Positions 44,133-55,694 of a DNA stretch of 64,000 bases are shown in pieces. Within the stretch, counting starts at the first letter, position 1. Each line of letters begins with the position of its first letter. This DNA is from Teratosphaeria epicoccoides. Lineage: Eukaryota > Ascomycota > Dothideomycetes > Mycosphaerellales > Teratosphaeriaceae. The translations under genes were made by a program, and so were the position numbers. The notes below the pieces were generated by a model. The model made no database searches, had not been told where the DNA came from, and saw nothing but the letters and a program-made list of their open reading frames with translations. Location: NCBI GenBank assembly GCA_021401465.1, contig JADDMT010000009.1, positions 62,001 to 126,000 of the forward strand, given 5' to 3'.

Positions 44133-44501
44133 ATGTCGCACGAGTCTGTTTGGTACTCTCGCCCTCGTACCTATGGCAAGGGCGCTCGCGCTTGGTAAGT
44201 AATTCTCCGAGAACTGCTGTAAGAAAAGAAAGATGGTTGTGGTTGAAGAAAGCGTGATCGGGGAACTAGGATGCTCAGGACATTGATGGACAACAACGAC
44301 CTTGATGGACTAACACATGGCCAGCCGCGTCTGCACACACAAAGCCGGTTTGATCCGCAAATATGGCCTGAACATCTGTCGTCAGTGCTTCCGCGAGAAG
44401 AGCAGCGACATTGGCTTCACTAAGGTATTTTCTGCGATTGTCCACTTCGCAAGGACCTGGTATGCTGGGAACGAATGGCTGACTCTTGGCAGCACCGGTA
44501 A
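44133..44501 (+). CDS. RPS29: Ribosomal protein S29 (uS14), 40S subunit
   Basis: Three exons, 44133-44194, 44325-44424 and 44493-44501, give 56 residues. The protein is a zinc-binding component of the cytosolic 40S subunit. It starts MSHESVWYSRPRTYGKGARA. After intron 1 (GTAAGT...GGCCAG, 130 nt) it continues CRVCTHKAGLIRKYGLNICR and QCFREKSSDIGFTK. After intron 2 (GTATTT...GGCAG, 68 nt) the last exon codes only HR and the stop. The CxxC...CxxC zinc site is complete (CRVC, CRQC). Joins are TG|C and AAG|CAC. The length is exactly that of the family. Without the splice to the 9-nt coding end, the protein would run on wrongly. Confidence 0.96.
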
Positions 44502-44746
44502 ATTTACGTACGCGGACTGGATTTGGAGTTGCAGATGGAATCCACATGAGCATGATCATGACGAGCTGGCAATGATGAAGGCAGCATTGCGATGGACCTG
44601 CTCGCCGGTCTAGAGGGGTATCCATTGCGGTGTTCAGTATGGCTGTTGCTGCAGCTTTGATGATGTCGATTGGGACTCAGCCTGTGAAGCCTACCTTCAC
44701 AGAATGATCTCAATGACCTAGCGATAAGACTCATTGTCACGTCTCT

Positions 44747-45651
44747 CTACTCCTGCGGCAAACCTTTGCAGAACACATCACCATTCTCCAAAGTATCGAA
44801 ATCTAACACACAGTCCGTCGCTTCTGTCTCAATTGGAATCTTCCCCCCAGGCAATGGCTCTCACGACAACCAGCTACTTTCCGATGACGGTCTGGCACGC
44901 TTGAGCTACTCACCGCCACGACCCAATCCTACTTTCCTGACCCACCATCCCGCAAATGGTTGCTGACAACCACACTTGCAGAGGCCTGGATCCTTCAAGC
45001 ACGGCATCTCTGCTCTTCTTATCAAGGTCCAAGCAGATTTCGTCGTCCAATCGTTGGGACGGGCTCATTTCAGTCTTGCTTCGAATGCCTTCTCTTGATC
45101 TTGCTGCCACATTCTCAAACAGTGCTAACGCGTTCTCGTTGATGGGCGGCTCGATCACCATGAACGCCTTCTGTCCAGAAAGAAGGACTGTGTCAACCTC
45201 CACTTAAAAGCGCACATTCAAGCCCATGGAAGTAGTCTTGAGCATATTGGACATTTGGGCGAACAGCCAAGCGTCACGTTTGCAGAGTGCACCCTGGACC
45301 AAGCAGTCCCCTATGTCGACGCGGATACTAGGGAGGAGGTACTGCTTGGAGTTTCCCAGACAGGTGAGACTGCGACCAGCTCTTCAACCTTGTCATTGAT
45401 GTCGTAGAAGAGCTTCTCGTGTGCCTTGTTGGCCATTCTCCAGATGAAGGTCTTCACAGACAGAACTGCAATCTGATCTCGCGGCATGTTGCAGCCAACG
45501 CTAGAGCGGTCTGAGCTCTTTCCGCGATTTCGAGCTCATGGCAGGATACCGTCGACCAAAAACATATCTTCTCGTCTGGCGCGAGCAGTACGAGCTCGAA
45601 TATGTTGTTCCTCAGATCTGCTGGAATGGACTCGAGCGGCGAGCTGTCCAT
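44747..45651 (-). pseudogene. 2EXR-like gene with several lesions
   Basis: The ATG at 45649-45651 opens MDSSPLESIPADLRNNIFEL, with LALAATCREIRLQ as the second 2EXR block. Then (about 45465) the frame shifts and continues LSVKTFIWRMANKAHEKLFY, then DINDKVEELV. A further shift near 45380 leads to NSKQYLLPSIRVDIGDCLVQ, CKRDAWLFAQMSNMLKTTSM and GLNVRF. An in-frame TAA at 45204-45206 follows, and the same frame goes on VEVDTVLLSGQKAFMVIEPP to about 44970. Another protein-like piece (PLPGGKIPIETEATDCVLDF) ends at 44747. The 2EXR pattern and the continuous protein-like sequence across frames show one decayed gene of about 270-300 residues. No intron pair repairs it. Confidence 0.62.
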
Positions 45652-46666
45652 AAGGGCGAAGGTCAACGCTTGGAGGTGGAGGGCACTTTGTCGGTAGTAA
45701 TTTTCGGACAAGAGTATATAGTACAAGTCATCAAGAATGGGTATCTTCATCAGGACACGTTGCGAGTGTGTTGTGATCGTTCCTTCCTCAAGCAAGGTCG
45801 CTGGCGTGCAAAGGTTCCGGGACACGCACTGGAAGGCAGCACCGACATCAACCACAAAATCTCGTTAGGGGCCAAGGAAGCCAACAATTACCTGCGTCTT
45901 GCCATTTCTGCGACACTAGTCCATCTGCAACATTTGCCGTCGCGGATTGCATTTGACGCGCTGTTAACATATTGGGACCTCGTTCGTCGAAACGCCCTCG
46001 ACTTTCATCCGCCTGCTCAAGAGACACCATTGATCATCCATTAGCAGCTTTGACGACAACAAGAGGCTCTCAGACTTGACTCGCTAGGCGCGTCAAAGAT
46101 CTGCATTACCAACTCGCTGATGGCACAGCATCCAGTGCGCACGTGCACGACTTTTCTGGCTGCCTGAGCAGAGCGAGGTTCTTTGAGCTGGCTAGATTAA
46201 TCCTGCCCGTATTGAGGAGAGGCCAGAACGATACGCTGTTGGCGACCGGCACACCTGAATTATCAGTGCTCGGAGCCCTTATGGAGGCTTGCGAGATAGA
46301 ATTAAACTTCTATGCCCTTCTTCTGGGGCTTCGTGGACGCGCTCTTCTCGAATTTCGAGCAGCCGGCCGGGCCATCATCGACCAGTCAGTCGCATTGCAA
46401 CCGACGGGCAGAGCAGCGGCCTTGTGAGAATGAAGAGCGTATGGAGTCGCTGAAGAGTGGATGCTGTTTCCGACATGAAGTGAATGACAGTGGTCAGTAG
46501 ACGTGATCAGCACATATTCTATTGTCGAGAAAAAGATTGCTGCACGCTAGTGGCGTAGGCGGAGCACGGGAGGTTCGGCTTATAATATATAGCAAGAGGT
46601 TTTTGCTTCGGTCTCGCCTAAGCTACGCCTTCACTTGTCAATCCATTCAGGAGTACAGTCTAGAGG
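45652..46666. other. Intergenic, nothing recognised
   Basis: About 1 kb with only short frames, most lacking ATG. Confidence 0.5.
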
Positions 46667-47601
46667 CTACTGATATTTCTTCACGTCCACAGCTTTCTCG
46701 ACAGGCAACACCGTGAAGTTGAACTTTGCCATCGTCAAACCGAACCGATCCAGAATCCTGGGCTCCCATTTCTCAGAGAAACGCTCCTCCACGAGCATCG
46801 GCTCCAGGTCGTCCACCCTTCCGCCGAAGATGGTCAACATGGTAGACGAACTAGTATCAATAGTCAGCAAATGCACTCGGTCAGCAGCGCATCAATCATC
46901 TTACTTTGCACTTCCAAACATGTTATGAAAGAACGACTCAGAATACTCAGCATTGGTCTTTCTGGCGTCCGCCCTCCTCTTCGACAGTGCCCGAGACAGG
47001 TCTGCTTTGGTAAGTCTAGGGGACCCGTCAGGCGTTCTGCTTGTCGCCTCCTTGAGCAGCTCGTGCACTAGTTGCAGGTCAGGATATCCTTGGTCAGGTT
47101 GAAGCGCTGCATCCTGTCTGGTCAGGCTGGCGTCGTGTTCGATGGCATTGTCGGCATGAAGACTCAGCTCAGCCAATTCAAAGCGATCTCTCGAGTATGA
47201 TTTGTTCAAAAACCGGGCAGAGAAGTTCGGGACGAAGAAGCAGAAGCTGGCTGCGAAGTTGAAGGTCTCCCTGATGGTCCGATTCATCTCGCGGAATGTG
47301 ATGTTCTTGCCATCGTGGGGCAAGATGCCATGGTTTGCCTGCAAGATGTGAGCATTCGTCAATTTTGTGTAGAGCGCCGCCAACAAACCATGGCATTGAT
47401 CATTGGACAAGCAGATCTCGAGTCGCCCTCCTTCGGCGGCACATACTCTGGCCAGACGCCTCTATGCCCTGGACATCCCTGAGGCACCACATGGCCTTCC
47501 TTGAGCTTGGGTGTAGCGAGGTTTGCAAGAGCAATGAGGTTGTCCCAGGCAAGTACAGAGAGGTCGACCAAGGTGCCACCGACCTTGTTGATGAGGCCCA
47601 T
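46667..47601 (-). CDS. Haem haloperoxidase (chloroperoxidase family)
   Basis: Exons 47389-47601, 46905-47338 and 46667-46850 (minus order) give 276 residues from the ATG at 47599-47601. Introns: 47339-47388 (GTTTGT...TTGCAG) and 46851-46904 (GTAAGA...ACTAG). The haem-thiolate ligand lies in SACPMINAMANHGILPHDGK (Cys65), made by the first splice. The acid-base Glu lies in NAIEHDASLTR, and FCFFVPNFSARFLNKSYSRD is also family-typical. The C-terminus reads MLTIFGGRVDDLEPMLVEER. These enzymes use peroxide to oxidise or halogenate substrates. Coding character continues upstream of the chosen ATG (DPIVAFKGVVKDRLK, to about 47646), right after a TTTTTCAG acceptor, so a short 5' exon is probably missing from this model. 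No signal peptide is seen in the present model. Confidence 0.85.
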
Positions 47602-47646
47602 CTTCAGTCTGTCCTTGACAACACCTTTGAATGCAACGATGGGGTC

Positions 47647-48191
47647 TGAAAAATGCTCTCGCTAGCTCGCCAAAGCTGCAGTAGTCATCGAGAGAGTCAG
47701 CAACAGATCAGGACTCCCTGGCAGGCCGGTGAGATGCTATGGTCAGCCAACCAACTTGGAAGTCAACAGCTTGCGAGAAGCAAACACCCCACCCACACCG
47801 ATCGTGTGGAGGTCACGCGGCAGCTACGACATGGACTACATGCATCTTTGGCGTTAGCAGTCACACTACCTCCACTACTACATTTGTTGAGGGAGGTCGA
47901 TGTGTGGTAGTGTCGGACTACTCGGCTAGTGCAACTGCTCGGCAATGCGCAGTAGCGCGGAATTAAGCCAGCTTCTTGAGCTTTGCGGCACAACGGGAGG
48001 CTGGCCGTGCCGCCGATCTCTCTGACTTCAGTCCTGACCGGGTAATTGCATTTGCATTGCAGTCAGCCTGCAGGCGGGCCATTCGTATCGACTCGCCAAC
48101 ACTTAGTAGGTGGACTTCCAACAAGGAAAAAGTTTCATGTACACGGGTCGAATATCTACAAATCACATATGATTATACCGCTTCTTGCCGC
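47647..48191. other. Intergenic, possible 5' exon of the haloperoxidase
   Basis: Should contain the first exon and promoter of the haloperoxidase, and the 3' end of the DUF2235 gene. I could not fix an ATG exon. No other gene recognised. Confidence 0.4.
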
Positions 48192-49925
48192 CTACACCAC
48201 CACATTCCAAGATGCATTCTTGTCAAGGCGCACTTGCGTCTTGTAGCCCAGCTCTTGCTGCCGCTGCTGTACCGTCCAATGGAGGTTCGGAGAAGCATCC
48301 TGCACGGGACGGTACCTGCCCATGTTCATCTTCTTCGCCTTGTACCACTCTTGAGTCTTCTTGCTCTGCAGCCAGACCTCGATTGGAATGGCCTCCAGGA
48401 TCCACCACGACTTGCTCATCTTCAATTGATCATTGATCGGCGAGAGTGCATCGAAATAGTCTTCAACGTGCTCGGGAACCCAATGCTCATGCAGCTCTCG
48501 TCTCGACTCATCCTTGTGCATGTCAACGACATGCAAGCCTTCTGGATCATTGTCATCGACAGGCTTCAAAGCCGTTGAGCGCCGTGCGATAGGGTGGATC
48601 TGACCACCCTCGTAGCGGTCCATCAAAGCTGGCGTTGGACCCACGTGAGGCCTGTCTAGTCCATGATATGTGGGCCACAACGTATGGATATCCAGGCCCT
48701 CCGCTGCTAGTTGGTGTGCTTTGAACAGGATACCGGTATCGCACTCAAAACACTGCCTGATCATCCATCTGAGCGGGATCTGCGCCAGCTTGTGTCTGAC
48801 CTCGTTCTTGACAGCACCGCCGCCCACATCGCAATGCGCTCCTGCGAACCAGACCTCTTTGACATCAGTCTCTTTCTGCAATGCTTGCATCCTTCTCCTT
48901 CTTGCTAAGGCGTCACCTCCTAGCTCCAGGTCCTTCTCAAGATCATTCTCGTGTTGCTGGTTTGCTCCCAAAGTCGCACTGAACTTCCGCACAGGCTCTC
49001 CGTTCATAGCATCCTGGTGTATCTCCGCCATCGTCTCCCAGTGAGCAGTGGCCTCCGTACTGTCCCTTTTTTGGAATCTGCAAACTTTGAACTTTGCTCT
49101 ATGCTCATCGAGTGCCATTGCATGCCTGAAATAAGTTGACTTATTGTACGGCGTGCTGCTCAATGGTAAGGTCCTTGGGATGAAACCAACACTGGAAACG
49201 CTGTCAAATACGCCGATGAAGTGGACTGAGACATCCATGCAAAAAGTACTTTTGAATTCGCCGCTCATCTTCCAGCCTGTCTCGGAGTCGTCCTTGTAAT
49301 ACTGATACGCGAACGGGATCTGCTGCGCATTGTATGCTGGCAGCAACCCAACTTTGTGAATCATACCAGCCAAGCAGCGAGCGGTATAAGCACCTCTTGA
49401 GAAGCCAAAAAGACAGATTCGATCACCATCGTGATAGTTCTGCATCAGGAACTGATAGGCATCTCTAATATGGACACCCAATCCGCTGCCTACAGCCATG
49501 TCCATTGCTGCATTTATGCCGTTGGAGAGACCACCAGCGTCGTATGTGCCAATCCCAGATTGGTAGTAGCTGATTTGTGACGGATCTGCTTTCTTCAAGC
49601 AACCGACCAGATGCACGATATTGCTGTTGTCGGCGTCGAACTTGTCACCAGTGCCGTCCAGCAAGACCACAATCGTCCGGCCTGAAACGTTGCCATTCTT
49701 GCCATTGCGGAGGGCACGAATGTTCCGGGGCAACCTTGGAAGTTCGTACTTGACCTCTTCTCGAGGAGCAATGGAGGAATGAGCAGCGGTAGACTCTGTC
49801 GTCTCAGATCGCGGCGACATGGGTTGCGGTGGGAGCTGTGGCAGAGGTGGTGGAGGAGAAGCCTGGAGGGGATAGACAGCTGGAGTCCATGACCTCCGGG
49901 CCCCGGGTGTCGTTCTGGCAGCCAT
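48192..49925 (-). CDS. DUF2235 alpha/beta-hydrolase
   Basis: Single exon, 577 residues, ATG at 49923-49925. The first 80 residues are Pro/Ser-rich. The DUF2235 core begins RTIVVLLDGTGDKFDADNSN (about 83-102) and has SYYQSGIGTYDAGG, then the nucleophile elbow CLFGFSRGAYTARCLAGMIH (about 171-190, GxSxG with Ser176). VHFIGVFDSVSSVGFIPRTL and AHCDVGGGAVKNEVRHKLA supply the expected Asp and HCDVGGG motifs. Fungal DUF2235 proteins resemble the catalytic fold of bacterial Tle1 phospholipases, but their fungal role is not established. The gene is divergent from the Ppo oxygenase with a 1.08-kb shared upstream region. A lipid-related link between the two is only a guess. No lesions are seen. Confidence 0.88.
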   Translation of the reverse strand: MAARTTPGARRSWTPAVYPLQASPPPPLPQLPPQPMSPRSETTESTAAHSSIAPREEVKYELPRLPRNIRALRNGKNGNVSGRTIVVLLDGTGDKFDADNSNIVHLVGCLKKADPSQISYYQSGIGTYDAGGLSNGINAAMDMAVGSGLGVHIRDAYQFLMQNYHDGDRICLFGFSRGAYTARCLAGMIHKVGLLPAYNAQQIPFAYQYYKDDSETGWKMSGEFKSTFCMDVSVHFIGVFDSVSSVGFIPRTLPLSSTPYNKSTYFRHAMALDEHRAKFKVCRFQKRDSTEATAHWETMAEIHQDAMNGEPVRKFSATLGANQQHENDLEKDLELGGDALARRRRMQALQKETDVKEVWFAGAHCDVGGGAVKNEVRHKLAQIPLRWMIRQCFECDTGILFKAHQLAAEGLDIHTLWPTYHGLDRPHVGPTPALMDRYEGGQIHPIARRSTALKPVDDNDPEGLHVVDMHKDESRRELHEHWVPEHVEDYFDALSPINDQLKMSKSWWILEAIPIEVWLQSKKTQEWYKAKKMNMGRYRPVQDASPNLHWTVQQRQQELGYKTQVRLDKNASWNVVV

Positions 49926-51003
49926 GTTACCACTGAACTGCTCGACACTGCTGTGTCGCCGTCACGGTACAGTACAAGGGTGATGGTGAACGAGAAGGTG
50001 AGACGACCGCAACACCGGGTCAAGGACGCAGATGCACAGATCGACCAGCTTTCTGCGCTAGGCATACTTCCGTGTTCCGTCGTACGAAGCATAAGTGGTG
50101 GTGGTTCAAAGCTTGTTGTGGGCGGCTGAGGGCTGTTGGCGCTGCCCGTTGAAGATCGACGAGGGGTCGTAGAGGAAAGGGTGAAGACTCGGAGAATTCA
50201 TCCTCGATCTTCAACGCCTGATATTTGGCATGATTGCTGGACCGGTGGGTTGTCCCGGTGCTTCTGTCGATGTTGAGTATCTTCCGATCATCGAAAGCCA
50301 TTCCTCTCCATTCGACCGATCAGACCTACCTCCCATGTTGTCCGTCGCCACGTACGGAGATACTTGCAGGTCCCAAAATATAGCAACATTGGCGGCGCAC
50401 TGGCCGCTCATATTTCATGCAAGGTGAGAGCTACGAGCCTACGAATGTGGCCCTGGGGCCTGCGGTAAACCGAAGCTTCGGACATCCGTGGTTGGAGGTC
50501 TTTGCCCAACACGGTAAATGCAGGTCGTCTCGCACGGACGGCCCGTCCATAGTCGCCAGCCGACTACATGCAGCAGCGGAACCTCGTTGATCGAAGGCCG
50601 GCAAGATAAAAGTTCAGCTCATAGCGAACGGTCGTACGATCGTCATTGGCTCAACCATGCGTCGATCCTTTGCGAAGTTGGAACTCACGCATGCCGCAGC
50701 GACGGGATACCAAACGAGCCACGGCAGTGACGGGCGCTGCACATGGTACGGCCCATCCTGTGGTGGAGGGAAGCAGGGAGTGAGGTTTGAGTGTCTCGTC
50801 GTCTGTCGGTAGGGCGGCTAGTGCTTCTTTCTGTGTGGTTCCCAGTTGTGTTATCACAACGTAGGCTATTCGCTGCTTGCCACACAAGACTCCATCCGTC
50901 GCCCTCCATTGACACTGACTGAGGCTTTTCAACGTCTTTGGTCGGTTTGCCAGGTCGCGCCAACAATACTTTCCAAATCGTGTGAAAACGATACTGAGTA
51001 GCC
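49926..51003. other. Shared upstream region of DUF2235 and Ppo genes
   Basis: Divergent intergenic region of 1.08 kb. No gene or repeat recognised. Confidence 0.5.
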
Positions 51004-54000
51004 ATGGCTCCTGGACAGATGAAAAGCCTTATTGGAAGCATCCGGAGGAAACCACCCACTGCACCAGACCAAAAGACTGATACCGAGGCTGGAGGAGCCA
51101 AGGAGGCGAATACCTCCATCCTCCATGATGTACTTCATGGTAACCCAAAGCAGACTCGATTTCTAGCGGAGGCCCTACCAGCGCTCACTTCTGGGAAGCC
51201 ACTTGACGATAAGGAATTACTACTCGAACATGGCGTGTCTATGCTGCAGACCCTGCCATCCAATAGTGGACTTGGCAATCTTGTCTCTGATGGCTTCATC
51301 AAGATGCTCTACAATGATCTGCCCCACCCATCGACAACCATTGCGGGCCCCACAACCAGGTATCGAAGACACGACGGCGGCAACAACAACATCTGGAATC
51401 CCGAAATGGGCAAGGCAGGGTCGCCATATGCTCGGAATGTGCCGCCAATGAAGCCCAGAGGAGGCAACCTGCCTGATCCTGAGCTGGTGTTCGAGAATCT
51501 GCTCAAGCGTCGCGAGGGAAAATTCAAAGAGCATCCTTCTGGTTTGAACAGGCTCTTTTTCTCGTTTGCTACCATCGTGATTCACGAGTGTTTCCAGACC
51601 GACCGGAAGAACCAATGGATCAACGAAACATCAAGCTATGTCGACCTGAGTACATTGTACGGCAATACCAACGAAGAGCAGAAAAGGGTGCGAACCTACA
51701 GGAACGGTCTCATCTGGCCAGATTCACTTGCGTCGGAAAGGATCATGTTAATGCCTCCCGGTGTCGTAGCTCTGCTAGTCATGTTCTCCAGGAACCACAA
51801 TGTCATCGCTACAAATCTCCTGAACATAAATGAAGCTCAGAAGTACGGCGACTGGGAAAGCTTGAACAAGGAGGAGCAGGAATGGCAGGATAACGACGTC
51901 TTCCAGCTTGCTCGCAATATCAATGTGGGCTTTTTTGCCACTGTCGTCCTGAAGGACTACGTCGCCGCTATTCTCAACACACCTCGCGCAGATTCGAATT
52001 GGTGGCTGAACCTTGGCGCAGAGATAAAGATGGCGGGCAATCGCGTCGAACGAGGGACCGGCAACGTCGTGTCCGTCGAGTTTGCTGTGTTGTATCACTG
52101 GCATGCGGCTCTTAGTGCTGCAGATGCGAGGTGGATGGAAGACTTGCTTCGTGCTAACCTGCCTGACCTTGGATCTCTGGACGATATTACTCCAGAGATG
52201 TTCTACAAAGTGGTCATGCAAGAAGGGCACAAGCTAATGCCGCCTGTGCTTCCGAAAGACTGGACCTTCAATGGCCTAAGGAGAGGGGAGGATGGTCGCT
52301 TTAATGACTCGGATCTGGCCGAGCTGATAAAGGACTGTATCGAGGAGCCTGCGCATGCCTTTGGGCCTCACGGCACGCCGGCCAGCCTTAAGGTTGTGGA
52401 TATCATGGGTATGCTGCAGGCCCGAGAAGTGTTCAACGTGTGCACATTGAACGAGTAAGCAACGCTTCGGGCTCTCTAATTGTGGTCGTCGCTTACAGAT
52501 CCGCAGATTTCGTGCTTATCTGAACCTCAAGCCGTACGAGACCTTTGAGGACTGGTGTGAAGACAAAGAAACGGCGCGAGCAGCGGAACTGCTGTATTCG
52601 CATATCGACAACATGGAGCTATACCCAGGTCTTATGGCTGAGTGCACTAAGCCAGCAATCCCAGGAAGTGGTGTCTGCCCAGGTCAAACTACCGGAAGAG
52701 GCATTCTCGACGACGCTGTCGCTCTCGTCCGTGGCGATCGCTTCCTCAGCTACGACTTCAACAGCAGCACACTCACGAATTGGGGTGCCTCCAAATTGAC
52801 TGACCTGCCGGGTGGAGCGTATGGCGGCATGCTGCCGAAGCTGCTGTACACGGGGCTGCCAAACTCGTTCACTGGCACTTCGTCGTACGCCCTACTGCCT
52901 TTCTACACCAACAAGGCTGTACGTGGCATTCTCAAGAACAACAAGGTCTACGATCGCTACGACCTGCATCGACCTCCTCGTGATGTGTCGCCCATTGTGG
53001 TGTATACTGCACAAGGCTGCAAGAACGTCCTAACAGATCCCAACACCTTCCGTGCTAACCACGTGGAGCCGAAGACGATACAATCAGTCTTCTTCGAAGA
53101 CCATTTTGAATCGAAGCTGGTGCATTTCTTTAGTGCTCATGCAGTACATCAGATAAAGTACTGCTCGTTGAAGTATCCGCGCAGTCGCCGTGCGATCGAT
53201 ATCGTTCGCGATGTCGCAAACATGACACCAATTGCTTGGCTGGCGCATCGTTTTGCCATCCCCGTCAAGTCTGCAGAGACACCAAGAGGACTCTTCACAC
53301 TGCCTCAATTGTACAACATATTTGCCGTGATTGCTGGATATCAGAACTTCAACATAATACCGGCCAATGAATGGGGACTTCGCCATGGCGCGCAGCAGCA
53401 CCCAGGCTCACAGGGACTCAGAGATATCCTGGAGCTGCATCTGAAGATTCGTGGCACTGGCGGCAACGTGAAGGCAAGGATCGCCGACCACTTCGAGAAG
53501 GGTTCTGCGTTTGAAGTTGGACCAGAAGCCGACGCGCTGTACCACGCGCTCAATTCGAAGAGTAGAAGAGGCATTGGCGAGCTGGTGGAAGAGTGCTTGG
53601 CCTTTGCCGCCCCAATGGCCAGCATGATTACTCAGCAATCGTCGTTGCTGATTGATTTGTTCCTGAGCAAGGGATATGAGAAGCACAAAGAGCGGATCGT
53701 GGAGCTGGCGCACCAAGCTGACACCGACGAGACCGCGATGAAGGAGCTGCAAGCATACGTCTACGAGGGCATGCGACATGCAAACTGCACGCCCGGTGTC
53801 GCCCGTACCGCAGAGAAGGACACTGATGTCATTGATGGCTCGCGCGGCATTGTGCATGTCCGAGCAGAGCAGAAGGTGTTAGCCGCGACTTCAGTCGCCG
53901 CCATGGACCCCGCAGTCTTCTCGTCACCTCGTGACTTCAACCCAGATCGGCCAGCGGAGTCGTATGCATTGTTGCTACCTGGGTCGTTGGCTAGAGTAGC

Positions 54001-54319
54001 TGGTCCAGCGATCACGGCCATGCTGAAGGAGATCTTCAAGCTCAAGGAATTGAGAAGGCAGAAGGGCAAGCCGGGACGCTTTACCGCGATTTCGGGTCCA
54101 ATCGCGCCGTCGTTGATTGCACGAAAGTATTTGGACAATAATGCGAAGGAGTCAGCTTACCCGACGAATCTGATGCTGGAATACGATGATGCGGCTAGTG
54201 GATTTGTCAACGGTGTGAAAAATGTCAATGGGTTCAACAGGATCAACGGTGTAAATGGTGCCAACGGTGGGAATGGTGAGAATGGACTGAGTGATGGGAC
54301 GTACCTGCAGTATCATTAA
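51004..54319 (+). CDS. Psi-producing oxygenase (linoleate dioxygenase), PpoC-like
   Basis: Two exons, 51004-52454 and 52507-54319, code for 1087 residues. The 52-nt intron is GTAAGC...CCGCAG and joins TLNE|FRAYLNLKPYETFED. The N-terminal half is an animal-type haem peroxidase domain that makes hydroperoxides from oleic and linoleic acid. It shows PHPSTTIAGPTTRYRRHDGG, the proximal-His region FSRNHNVIATNLLNI and the catalytic Tyr in EFAVLYHWHAAL (Tyr about 364). The C-terminal half is a P450-like domain with the ExxR helix (YEGMRHANCTPGVAR) and FNPDRP. The haem-thiolate loop reads LLLPGSLARVAGPAI with no Cys, so the hydroperoxide isomerase activity is probably missing, as in Aspergillus PpoC. 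An Asn/Gly-rich tail (VNGFNRINGVNGANGGNG) ends the protein. Products act as oxylipin signals in sporulation. Subtype is inference. Confidence 0.93.
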
Positions 54320-54422
54320 TGCGATGGGATAGCTTCGAAGAGGGCTTGCAGCGACCAAATGAAGGAGATGGGCAAATTGAGCGTCTCTTGCATATTCAAC
54401 ATCAATCTCTCAATTGCTCTCC

Positions 54423-54908
54423 CTACAGCCGTTTTACGTCCATGCTTGAGACAGCGGATGCAGGTCTCTGGAAGTTGCTGATCAGCAGCAGTGGCGGCAG
54501 CGGTATACACAAAGTTGGCCCGGCTTCAGCGCGTTTGCAGTGGTCACACACCGCAACGGCCCGCGCGCCATCTGTAGTGCAAATCACGCAGCCAATGTGC
54601 GACCACTGCCGCTTCTGCTGGTCCGGCAGTCTTTCAACGTCTGGTGGTGACAGTTTATAGTCATCGTTGCGTCGTTAGGGCCTCGAAGCCACACGCGACG
54701 AGCTGACTTGCCTCGACCATCCCGGGTGGAGTTGCCGAGCAGACTCGTCTCGACCCAACGCCGTCGCGAGGGGCTGGGCTGTATTGGTTGACTTTCCCAG
54801 AGTCACTGCATCGTCAATCATTTGAAATGCATCTCTGCCCGTCTCTGCGCTCTCGCGTCTAGCTCGTGCGTTTTCAAGCGGAGACTCTTCTTTTATTGCA
54901 GGCTCCAT
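54423..54908 (-). CDS. Small Cys-rich protein, unknown
   Basis: Proposed two-exon gene: exon 1 54695-54908 (ATG at 54906-54908) and exon 2 54423-54640, giving 143 residues. The 54-nt intron is GTGTGG...CACCAG with a CCTAAC branch site, and the join is C|AC. The first part is polar (MEPAIKEESPLENARARRES). The second has a regular cysteine pattern, CVICTTDGARAVAVCDHCKR followed by LCI (CxxC, nine residues, CxxC, nine residues, C), suggestive of a zinc-binding module of fungal DNA-binding or DUF proteins. I do not recognise a family. The gene is convergent with the Ppo gene, with about 100 bp between stops. Confidence rests only on the splice signals and the cysteine spacing. Confidence 0.42.
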
Positions 54909-55694
54909 TTGAACTGTAGACTACAGGGTTCTATCATCTGTAGCCTCCTGTCGCTATGTGAGATGCGAGGTTAGGCTGTATCAGTGGACGTCCCTAGCAT
55001 CACTACGGTTAGGGTTGAGCCGGAGCCAGACTCGAATGCAGACTCCAGTGCACGCCTGCCATCCGGGGAGTGCTCTTCCTCGACCGGAGTGTGGAGGATG
55101 CGATGGAGCAGCTTGTCTCTGCAGGAAATGAGCCACAGCGCACTGGCTGGATGTAGGATTGCTCCGAGGTTGGCAATTCCCAGACTTTCACCTCAAGACG
55201 AGTGTGTCCCTCCGCTTGTGCTTGCAGAGCCATCTCTGGGCGTGCAAGCTCCACAGACCAGCACGCTGCTGTGGTGCTGTCGCCCTTCCCCAGAGCTTCC
55301 GATTCCACCGTTCTGAGCAGCGATGCGCCATTCGTTGTAGACCCTCCTTCGTATGGACCGGGTTGATCGCGAGAAGCAATACTTCCTCTGAGTGAGAGCC
55401 AAATAGCGCCTCGATACAGTGACTTACCGGACATATGTGCTACGTATTACGCCTTCAAACGACGGACACTACGTTTCACTCATCTCGAAGTTTCCCGACT
55501 TCTATAATCATTTCACAGACATTGAACAAGATGCGATGTGCACCAAACGATGATCAATCGTCCCGTGATTGGTGGCTACGTCATTGCACTTTTGCGCAAG
55601 GTTCCGAATAACATGGAACATTGATTGATCGTGAACGATTGATGCCCACATGCAGCAATGTGAACAACACAAAGCAGACTTGATGTAGCGCAGT
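54909..55694. other. Intergenic, nothing recognised
   Basis: Short frames only; promoter region of the EF-hand gene on the right. Confidence 0.5.

Noticed and set aside
46143..46427. 94-codon frame
   Set aside because: No ATG start and no family-like sequence.
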